Assembly (NCBI GenBank): GCA_033720735.1
Contig: JAWWBX010000305.1
Span: 1 to 5,363 of the forward strand
Length of the DNA: 5,363 nt
From: B8-G4 sp033720735
GTDB taxonomy: Bacteria > Bacteroidota > Bacteroidia > Chitinophagales > Saprospiraceae
Direction of reading: 5' to 3'
Below the pieces are notes generated by a model, which worked only from the letters and a program-made list of their open reading frames with translations, was not told the DNA's origin and searched no databases. Below are positions 1 through 4,954 of the stretch, one piece after another (position 1 is the first letter of the stretch; every line of letters begins with the position of its first letter). A program made the position numbers and the translations under genes.

Positions 1-15
1 AAATTAAAACTTCAA

Positions 16-49
16 CCCTGAACGACTCCGCTCCGCTGCGCGTACAGGG
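16..49. repeat. small imperfect stem-loop
   Basis: CCCTGAACG (16-24) can pair with CGTACAGGG (41-49), interrupted by one A-A mismatch, around a 16-nt loop that contains CTCCGCTCCGCTG. The loop text is reminiscent of intergenic repeats of the 'gactccgctc' type that I recall from Bacteroidetes genomes, but one copy in this window cannot show that it is a dispersed repeat. No T-tract follows, so a terminator is not well supported. Confidence 0.35.
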
Positions 50-53
50 CAAG

Positions 54-90
54 CACATGAACACATGAACACATGAACACATGAACACAT
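54..90. repeat. tandem repeat, 8-bp unit CACATGAA, four perfect copies plus CACAT
   Basis: Perfect units lie at 54-61, 62-69, 70-77 and 78-85, followed by a partial unit CACAT (86-90). Because 8 is not a multiple of 3, every change in copy number shifts the reading frame. Each unit carries an ATG on both strands. On the + strand each ATG reads Met-Asn-Thr-stop, with the TGA overlapping the next unit's ATG. The last reads Met-Asn-Thr-Tyr-TAA (81-95). The array could vary by slipped-strand mispairing, but no gene clearly begins in or around it. Confidence 0.85.
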
Positions 91-204
91 ATTAACACAA
101 AACGGAATACTTTTTGCTCGTATCTCGTTACAAAGGAGCTGCAGCTGTTAAGACCAACCTGAAGTTCTGATGACCGTTTCGCCCCTTATGCGGGCAAACA
201 CGCA

Positions 205-237
205 AAATGCCTCATCGCGCAAGCCGATGGGGCATTT
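205..237. terminator. terminator-like hairpin (13-bp stem, 7-nt loop)
   Basis: AAATGCCTCATCG (205-217) pairs with CGATGGGGCATTT (225-237) along all 13 positions, with one G-T wobble, around the loop CGCAAGC. The stem has A's at its 5' base and T's at its 3' base, as bidirectional intrinsic terminators do, but only three T's follow on the + strand before CCG. It lies 40 bp before the promoter element of the response regulator gene. It could insulate that gene from upstream transcription, or end a minus-strand transcript. Confidence 0.6.
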
Positions 238-276
238 CCGCTTTCGGTGATCAACAAACGCGTTTCCCTGTTGTCT

Positions 277-284
277 TATCTTTG
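277..284 (+). promoter_or_regulatory. Bacteroidetes-type -7 promoter element for the response regulator gene
   Basis: TATCTTTG matches the Bacteroidetes primary-sigma -7 consensus TAnnTTTG exactly. I see no TTG at the expected -33 position (about 17-23 bp upstream, a stretch reading CAACAAACG), so the promoter may be weak or activator-dependent. Transcription would start near 289-291, giving a leader of roughly 28 nt before the ATG at 318. Confidence 0.6.
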
Positions 285-317
285 CATTGAAAAGGAAGTG
301 CTGCTGCACACACGCGC

Positions 318-965
318 ATGATCAATATCTGTATCGCCGATTCTCAGTATCTCACACGGAAAGGACTGCGCCAGGTCCTCAGCCAGCGCAACGGCTATCG
401 TGTGATCGCCGAGGTGGCCGACGAAGAAGCGTTGCTGCAGCAGGTTCGGACCAACCCGCCTGATGTCCTGATCCTCGACTACAATCTTCCCCGTCACTTT
501 GACCCCAAAACCATTCGCAAGGTGCGGAAGGCGGCACCCCAGGTGCAAATCCTCGTCATCAGCGCGGACGAAGAGAAGGACCGTATCTACGGCGTGATCC
601 AGGATGGCGTCAATTGTTTTATCACCAAGGAATGCGATGAGGCCGAGATTCTCGATGCCATCGAGGCCGCGCATAAAGGGTCAAAGTTCTTTTGTAACAA
701 GGTGCTCGACTTCATCCTGGCCAAATCCTTTGGCGATGACAACTGTGACCCGACACCGCTCACCCCGAGGGAGAAGGAGATCGTCATCCTCACGGCGCAG
801 GGATTGATTGCCAAGGAGATCGCGCATGAGTTGGGCCTCAGCACACACACAGTCTACACACACAAAAAGCGCATCATGAAAAAACTGGAACTGAAGAGCC
901 CGGTGCAGCTTGTCTTGTACGCGCTGGAGACCGGTATGCTTCCAGCCCTACCAAAAGTTAGGTAA
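318..965 (+). CDS. response regulator transcription factor, NarL/LuxR (FixJ) family
   Basis: This 215-residue cytoplasmic DNA-binding response regulator has the usual length for the family. Residues 1-120 form the receiver domain: Asp54 in PDVLILDYNLP is the expected phosphoacceptor, Ser82 is the switch Ser/Thr, and Lys104 in FITKE is the conserved lysine. The usual acidic pair near the N-terminus is reduced to Asp8-Ser9 (IADS instead of IADD), which may weaken or alter metal binding. Residues 148-208 form the LuxR-type helix-turn-helix (LTPREKEIV, then AKEIAHELGLSTHTVYTHKKRIMKKL). ATG 318 is the only possible start, because an in-frame TGA lies at 288-290. AAGGAAG at 292-298 is about 19 nt away, too far for a normal ribosome binding site. 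No histidine kinase is adjacent, so this is an orphan here and its signal and targets are unknown. Its stop codon lies inside a dyad ahead of the next gene. Confidence 0.95.
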   Translation: MINICIADSQYLTRKGLRQVLSQRNGYRVIAEVADEEALLQQVRTNPPDVLILDYNLPRHFDPKTIRKVRKAAPQVQILVISADEEKDRIYGVIQDGVNCFITKECDEAEILDAIEAAHKGSKFFCNKVLDFILAKSFGDDNCDPTPLTPREKEIVILTAQGLIAKEIAHELGLSTHTVYTHKKRIMKKLELKSPVQLVLYALETGMLPALPKVR

Positions 966-978
966 GCCTCTACCTAAC
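957..978. promoter_or_regulatory. perfect 8+8 bp dyad, DtxR-box-like, overlapping the response regulator stop codon
   Basis: GTTAGGTA (957-964) and TACCTAAC (971-978) are perfect inverted repeats around AGCCTC. The TTAGG/CCTAA arms and the GCCT centre resemble the DtxR/IdeR operator consensus (TTAGGTTAGCCTAACCTAA), but the arms are 10 bp apart here against 9 in that consensus. The site lies between the response regulator and a FecA-like receptor, which fits a metal-dependent regulator. It could also be an RNA hairpin at the 3' end of the regulator mRNA, but no T-tract follows. The dyad is seen directly; the regulator assignment is inference. Confidence 0.5.
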
Positions 979-1007
979 ATCTGCAGGTGATTCCACACAT
1001 TCGGTTA

Positions 1008-1038
1008 TTGGAGGCGCCCCGGGGTGATCCTACTTTCG
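1008..1038 (+). promoter_or_regulatory. candidate promoter for the TonB-dependent receptor gene
   Basis: TTG at 1008-1010 is followed after 20 bp by TACTTTCG at 1031-1038. This matches the Bacteroidetes -33/-7 arrangement (TTG, about 19-21 bp, TAnnTTTG) with one mismatch in the -7 box. Transcription would start at about 1043-1046, leaving almost no leader before the ATG at 1046 and about 10 nt before the ATG at 1055. The GGAGG at 1010-1014 is too far from either start to serve as a ribosome binding site. Confidence 0.35.
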
Positions 1039-1045
1039 TGACCAA

Positions 1046-3490
1046 ATGCAGGTCATGTCAAAACGCGTCATTCTTCTCTTCGTCTCGGCTGTTTTCTGTC
1101 AATGTATCGGTGCGCAGGCTTACGTGCTGCGCGGCCAGGTCACCACGCCGGGTGGCAACCCGGTCAGCCAGGCTCACCTTTCCTTGAGTGAGCGTGGACC
1201 GCAAACGATCAGCACACCCGATGGATCATTCGCGCTCGCGGGCCTGGACACTGGCAGGTACGTCCTGCGCGTGACCTGCCTTGGTCTTCGGTCGGTGGAG
1301 CACGTCATCGAGGTACCACAGGACTCGGTGGTCAAGATCACGATGACCGAATTAGTCTATTTGCTACCGGGTGCGACCATCAGTGAGGGTTCATTGACCG
1401 GAGGCATACAACGGCTGCAGGCCATGCCGGGCGCGGCCTACTACCTTTCGGCGACCCAATTGGGGAAAATGCAGCATACCGACATCAACCGCGTGCTTGG
1501 CGCTGTGCCCGGGCTCAACATTCAGGAGGAAGATGGTTTCGGGCTGAGACCCAACATTGGCATCCGGGGGTCAGGTGCTGAGCGCAGTTCGAAGATCACC
1601 GTCATGGAAGACGGGGTGCTGGCAGCCCCGGCCCCGTACGCCGCCCCGGCTGCTTATTATTTCCCGACAGCAGGCCGCATGCATGCGATCGAGGTGTTGA
1701 AAGGCGCCAGCCAGGTCAAGTACGGTCCTTTCACGACCGGTGGAGCGCTCAATTTATTGTCAACACCGATCCCTGAACGGTTGGCGGGCATGGTGCGCCT
1801 GTCAGCAGGCAGCTTTGGTCTGCGCAACCTCCACGCCACCATCGGAGATACGCATGGCCGTTTTGCATATCTCGCGGAGACCTTCCAATACCGCTCCACC
1901 GGGTACAAGGACGTGGTCAACGGCGAGACGGGATTCGACAAACAGGACTATCTGGTGAAATTGCGCTGGACCACCCGCCCCGATGCCCCTTTGTATCAGG
2001 CATTGAGCTTCAAAGCTGGACAAACGCATGAAACATCCAATGAGACATATCTGGGTCTGACGGACGCGGATTTTGTTGATACACCCTTGGCCCGGTACGC
2101 CGCTTCTCAGCACGACAATATGCGGGCAAAGCAGGAACAATGGTCACTCAGACATTCTATTCTGCTCGACCCGGCCATCGCCATCACCACCACCGCTTAC
2201 ATCAATCAATTTGTGCGCAACTGGTACAAACTGGACAAGGTGCGCACAAAAGAAAGATCCACTGGCATTGCTACAGTCCTGGCCAACCCGGCTTCGCACC
2301 CTCGGGCGCTGCAACTCCTGAAAGGAAGCACGACCCTCCCCGGGGAGTCACTCCAGGCCAAGGCCAACAACCGCTCTTACCAGTCCGAAGGTGTTCAGTC
2401 TGCCATTCATTGGACCATCGACAATGACCGGTTTGAACACCATGTGGAGGCGGGTATCCGCGTGCACCGGGATCATATGGACCGGTTTCAATGGGTAGAC
2501 TCGTATGCAATGGCCGACAGCATCATGCAGCTTTCAACGGCAGGCACGCCGGGCACCGAGAGCAACCGGATCGAGCGGGCGAAAGCGACCTCGGGCTATC
2601 TCCAGTATCGCCTCAGTACGCACGCCCTTACCCTCTATCCCGGTATCAGATATGAGCACGTCACACTTACCCGGCAGGACTATGGCAAGGAGGATCCCCA
2701 ACGCTCCGGGCAGGATCTGAAGACCCGTAGCAACCAGGTGGCGGCATGGCTCCCCGGCATTGGATTCGATCTGGCGCTCAGTCCGCAGCACCGGATTATC
2801 GGCGGGGTACACAAAGGCTTCGCTCCTCCCGGGTCTAACGAAGGTGCCAAACCGGAGGAGAGTGTTAACTATGAATTGGGATGGCGTTCCAGAAATGGCG
2901 TACTGACTTCCGAAGTCATTGCTTTCCTGCATGATTACCAGAACCTGCTGGGGGCAGATCTGGGCGCAGCAGGTGGCAACGGATCCACGGATACCTACAA
3001 TGGCGGCGCTGCGCACGTTGGAGGCTTTGAGGTACTGGTCTCATACGCTGTGAGCAAATCGCAACTCGACTGGCATGTTCCGCTGCAGTTGTCGTACTCG
3101 TACACCTACGGTGCATTCGACAACGCGTTTGATAGCACCTTCGATGGATGGGGCTTGGTGGAACAAGGGGATCAACTGCCGTACCTGGCACCTCACAGGA
3201 TCAGTGTGGAGGCAGGTTTGGTTCACCCGGCCCTGAGCACCTATATGACAATGCGGTATACAAGTGCCATGCGCACACAGTCCGGACGGGGTCCTCTACT
3301 GGAGTCTCTATCGACCGATGCGCACCTGGTGATCGACTGGTCAGTGCAAGCCAACCTCTCCGAAGATGTGCGACTTGTCGGAACGGTACGCAATCTGACC
3401 AATGCCAGATACATCGTGGCCCGTAGGCCGGCAGGCGCACGACCCGGGATGCCCAGATCCGCAGAGATCGGGCTTGCCGCCAGTTTCTGA
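1046..3490 (+). CDS. FecA-like TonB-dependent outer-membrane receptor
   Basis: This 814-residue receptor would import a ligand, most likely a ferric chelate, across the outer membrane using TonB/ExbBD energy. Residues 4-25 are a signal peptide: K6-R7, a hydrophobic stretch, then AQA as the likely cleavage site. Met4 (ATG 1055) is the better biological start, since residues 1-3 add nothing to the signal. Residues 26-103 form a CarboxypepD_reg-like domain typical of Bacteroidetes receptors. The plug spans about 130-240 and carries NIGIRG (170-175), MEDGV (187-191), the APYAAP segment and IEVLKGASQVKYGP (215-228), a pattern close to FecA of ferric citrate uptake. The barrel fills the rest and ends in a terminal Phe, as outer-membrane proteins usually do. 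The FecA signalling (STN) domain is absent and no SusD-like partner follows, so sigma/anti-sigma signalling or glycan uptake is unlikely. The exact ligand cannot be read from the sequence. The stop codon lies 2 bp from that of the convergent gene. Confidence 0.93.
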   Translation: MQVMSKRVILLFVSAVFCQCIGAQAYVLRGQVTTPGGNPVSQAHLSLSERGPQTISTPDGSFALAGLDTGRYVLRVTCLGLRSVEHVIEVPQDSVVKITMTELVYLLPGATISEGSLTGGIQRLQAMPGAAYYLSATQLGKMQHTDINRVLGAVPGLNIQEEDGFGLRPNIGIRGSGAERSSKITVMEDGVLAAPAPYAAPAAYYFPTAGRMHAIEVLKGASQVKYGPFTTGGALNLLSTPIPERLAGMVRLSAGSFGLRNLHATIGDTHGRFAYLAETFQYRSTGYKDVVNGETGFDKQDYLVKLRWTTRPDAPLYQALSFKAGQTHETSNETYLGLTDADFVDTPLARYAASQHDNMRAKQEQWSLRHSILLDPAIAITTTAYINQFVRNWYKLDKVRTKERSTGIATVLANPASHPRALQLLKGSTTLPGESLQAKANNRSYQSEGVQSAIHWTIDNDRFEHHVEAGIRVHRDHMDRFQWVDSYAMADSIMQLSTAGTPGTESNRIERAKATSGYLQYRLSTHALTLYPGIRYEHVTLTRQDYGKEDPQRSGQDLKTRSNQVAAWLPGIGFDLALSPQHRIIGGVHKGFAPPGSNEGAKPEESVNYELGWRSRNGVLTSEVIAFLHDYQNLLGADLGAAGGNGSTDTYNGGAAHVGGFEVLVSYAVSKSQLDWHVPLQLSYSYTYGAFDNAFDSTFDGWGLVEQGDQLPYLAPHRISVEAGLVHPALSTYMTMRYTSAMRTQSGRGPLLESLSTDAHLVIDWSVQANLSEDVRLVGTVRNLTNARYIVARRPAGARPGMPRSAEIGLAASF

Positions 3491-3492
3491 TC

Positions 3493-4680
3493 TTAACGGA
3501 CGCGCCACAGGAAGAGGGTCGACCCGGTCGCCACAATGACGGCAAGGATCAGGTACGTCTTGCATGATCCAATTCCTATCAGCAAGGGCATCACCGCCAA
3601 CAGCCTGGCAACTTCCAGGAACCTGACCCACGCCCTCCCCTCACTCAGCAGCCCGATGTTGATAATGGAAAGCACGATCCATGCTGAAACAACCCATTGC
3701 ATCGCTTGCGGCAGCGCCGCTCCGTTGAAGAGGAACAAGGTCGTGACTGCCAGGACACCGAGATACTGCGCAAGGATGTAGTAGTTGAGAGACGGCGGAA
3801 TCGTCGTGTCAAAGACCTCAGCAGTCTCGGCGGTCACTTCGGGTGGTGTGCGGACGCCACCCAGGGTGGCGGGCATCCAGCCCGGCTCGGCAAAGAGCAG
3901 GCGCAGACGATCCACCATGCGCATGGGCTGCCGGAGATCCCGCCACAGATCAGCGTAGTAATCGAAGTTGGCCCAAACCGGATTCCAGCTCCGCAACGGC
4001 TTGGTGACCCCGTAGACCACCTCCTCTTCTTCCTTCTGAAACGTACCGAAGATCCGGTCAAAGATGATCAGGGTCCCCCCGTGATTCTTGTCGATGTACC
4101 TGGGATTCCTGCCGTGATGTACCCGGTGATGCGATGGAGTGTTAAACATAAACTCAATGGGCGCAGGGAGCCGGTCGATCGTTTTCGTGTGGATCCAGAA
4201 CTGATAGAGTGTCTGAAAGGCGTTGATCGTGGCAAACGCGATCGGGTTGAATCCGATCAGTGCCAATGGCAGATAGAAGATCATACTGAAAAACCCCTGA
4301 AACGATGATTGCCGGAGTGCCACCGAGAGGTTGTACTCCTCGCTTTGATGATGTACGATATGGGCGCCCCACAACAAGTTGACCTCATGTGACATGCGAT
4401 GAAACCAGTAGTAGAAAAAGTCGACCCCGACAAACAGCAAAACCCAGGTCCACCAGGTCTCGTGGATCTCAAACAGGCGGTAGTGGTCATACAGATAAAC
4501 GTACGCCACAACCAGGACCGTTTTGCTCAGGGCGATGGTGATCTGCTGCGCGATCCCGCAACTGATATTACTCAGGGCATCATTGAGCCGGTAGAGCCGG
4601 GTCTTGCGCAGTTTGCCGATAAGCAACTCGATGCCGATCAGTAGAAAGAAAACCGGGATGGAAAGGACGATATAATCCAA
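3493..4680 (-). CDS. sterol desaturase/fatty acid hydroxylase family protein, alkylglycerol monooxygenase-like
   Basis: This 395-residue integral-membrane di-iron oxygenase carries the full histidine set of its superfamily: FHRMSHE (H94, H98), HIVHH (H107, H110, H111), H164, and SHHRVHHGRN (H184, H185, H188, H189). The surrounding text (SEEYNLSVALRQS, FNTPSHHRVHHGRN, DKNHGGTLIIFDRIFGTF, then a YGVT segment) resembles alkylglycerol monooxygenase (AGMO/TMEM195), which cleaves ether lipids, more than sterol C4/C5 enzymes. Membrane segments are likely at about 3-22, 44-64, 78-92 and 129-150, with more in a C-terminal part (about 297-392) like that of AGMO. The start codon is TTG. No in-frame ATG or GTG lies between an upstream TGA (4741-4743) and Met96, although the 20 intervening codons read as plausible protein. 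No Shine-Dalgarno is visible. The substrate is inferred, and animal AGMO's tetrahydrobiopterin need is not shown for this homologue. Confidence 0.9.
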   Translation of the reverse strand: MDYIVLSIPVFFLLIGIELLIGKLRKTRLYRLNDALSNISCGIAQQITIALSKTVLVVAYVYLYDHYRLFEIHETWWTWVLLFVGVDFFYYWFHRMSHEVNLLWGAHIVHHQSEEYNLSVALRQSSFQGFFSMIFYLPLALIGFNPIAFATINAFQTLYQFWIHTKTIDRLPAPIEFMFNTPSHHRVHHGRNPRYIDKNHGGTLIIFDRIFGTFQKEEEEVVYGVTKPLRSWNPVWANFDYYADLWRDLRQPMRMVDRLRLLFAEPGWMPATLGGVRTPPEVTAETAEVFDTTIPPSLNYYILAQYLGVLAVTTLFLFNGAALPQAMQWVVSAWIVLSIINIGLLSEGRAWVRFLEVARLLAVMPLLIGIGSCKTYLILAVIVATGSTLFLWRVR

Positions 4681-4770
4681 TGGCCATGTTGCTTGGTCCG
4701 TAGGTTTGAAGATCGCGAAAAATTGATTGGTTAATGGCTGTCAACACATGTCGCGGAGGGCTTAAAGGGA

Positions 4771-4806
4771 TCGAAACAGCAGAATGACTGAATGTCAGTT
4801 CGAAAC
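4771..4806 (+). promoter_or_regulatory. pair of TCGAAAC half-sites
   Basis: TCGAAAC occurs at 4771-4777 and 4800-4806, 29 bp apart, in the same orientation. Both share TCGAAA with the arms of the two dyads further out (4825-4844 and 4916-4935). Neither has the partner arm ATTTCGA at the dyad spacing. They lie about 90-125 bp upstream of the AGMO-like start and may be weaker binding sites for the same unknown regulator. Confidence 0.3.
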
Positions 4807-4824
4807 CGGGCAACCAAAGGGAAG

Positions 4825-4844
4825 ATTTCGAATTTCGTCGAAAT
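4825..4844. promoter_or_regulatory. dyad ATTTCGA-N6-TCGAAAT, copy 1
   Basis: ATTTCGA (4825-4831) and TCGAAAT (4838-4844) are perfect inverted repeats around a 6-bp spacer, ATTTCG. The same arms at the same spacing recur at 4916-4935 with a different spacer. That geometry suits a dimeric DNA-binding protein. This copy overlaps the best, though imperfect, minus-strand -7 element (TAATTTCG) upstream of the AGMO-like gene, so a repressor operator is possible. No known regulator is recognised. Confidence 0.45.
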
Positions 4845-4913
4845 TAGACATAACGCACCCTATCCGTTGTAAACGTGAGGATTGCGAGGATTATCTAAAC
4901 CATTACTTCACTG

Positions 4914-4937
4914 ACATTTCGAAGATCTTCGAAATGT
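4914..4937. promoter_or_regulatory. perfect 24-bp palindrome containing dyad copy 2, 17 bp past the thrC stop
   Basis: The sequence is its own reverse complement over 24 bp, centred between 4925 and 4926, with 12-base half ACATTTCGAAGA. Positions 4916-4935 repeat the ATTTCGA-N6-TCGAAAT arrangement of copy 1, here with AGATCT as spacer. As RNA from thrC it could fold into a 10-bp stem with a 4-nt loop and act as a 3' hairpin, but the minus strand continues CAGTGAAG without a T-tract. It may therefore be an operator, a transcript-end stabiliser or both. Confidence 0.6.
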
Positions 4938-4954
4938 TTCTGGATATCCCGTGC

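Larger units (their letters stand above)
1..317. other. intergenic region upstream of the response regulator gene
   Basis: No convincing gene is visible here. On the + strand all three frames stop early, the last at a TGA at 66-68, so at most about 20 C-terminal codons of an upstream gene (positions 3-68) could be present; they match no family I recognise. On the minus strand an ATG at 57-59 opens a frame that runs off the left edge with 19 codons (starting MCLPC), too few to judge. The region contains a short stem-loop (16-49), an 8-bp tandem repeat (54-90), a terminator-like hairpin (205-237) and a promoter element (277-284). Between about 95 and 200 I see nothing definite except a 10-bp palindrome, AGCTGCAGCT (137-146). 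Confidence 0.6.
4681..4954. other. intergenic region between thrC and the AGMO-like gene
   Basis: This 274-bp, comparatively AT-rich gap lies between two minus-strand genes and should contain the AGMO-like gene's promoter and the thrC 3' end. It holds six occurrences of TTTCGA/TCGAAA arranged as two dyads and two single half-sites. GAGGATT also occurs twice 9 bp apart (4877-4883 and 4886-4892). No exact TAnnTTTG promoter element is present on the minus strand. The nearest match is TAATTTCG (4846 down to 4839), which overlaps the first dyad. A + strand frame at 4784-4981 (65 codons) looks like chance. Confidence 0.6.

Noticed and set aside
54..90. Possible CRISPR array
   Set aside because: The repeats are 8 bp and contiguous, with no spacers between them, so this is a simple tandem repeat.
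276..674. Minus-strand open frame of 132 codons
   Set aside because: It lies opposite the well-supported response regulator, covers its promoter, and shows no recognisable domain.
2534..3016. Minus-strand open frame of 160 codons inside the receptor gene
   Set aside because: It is a shadow of the receptor coding frame, with low-complexity, Arg/Pro/Cys-rich text and no family resemblance.
3697..4308. Plus-strand open frame of 203 codons opposite the AGMO-like gene
   Set aside because: It overlaps the histidine-box region of a clearly real gene. Its translation is charged, repetitive shadow text with no domain.
4741..4749. In-frame UGA after Met-Cys upstream of the AGMO-like gene as a selenocysteine codon
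   Set aside because: I see no SECIS-like hairpin directly after the UGA, and this family is not known as a selenoprotein family.
4580..4813. Minus-strand frame with ATG at 4684-4686 as the N-terminus of the AGMO-like protein
   Set aside because: It is in a different frame from the membrane and histidine-box sequence and would need a frameshift. It is kept only as an option in the start-site finding.
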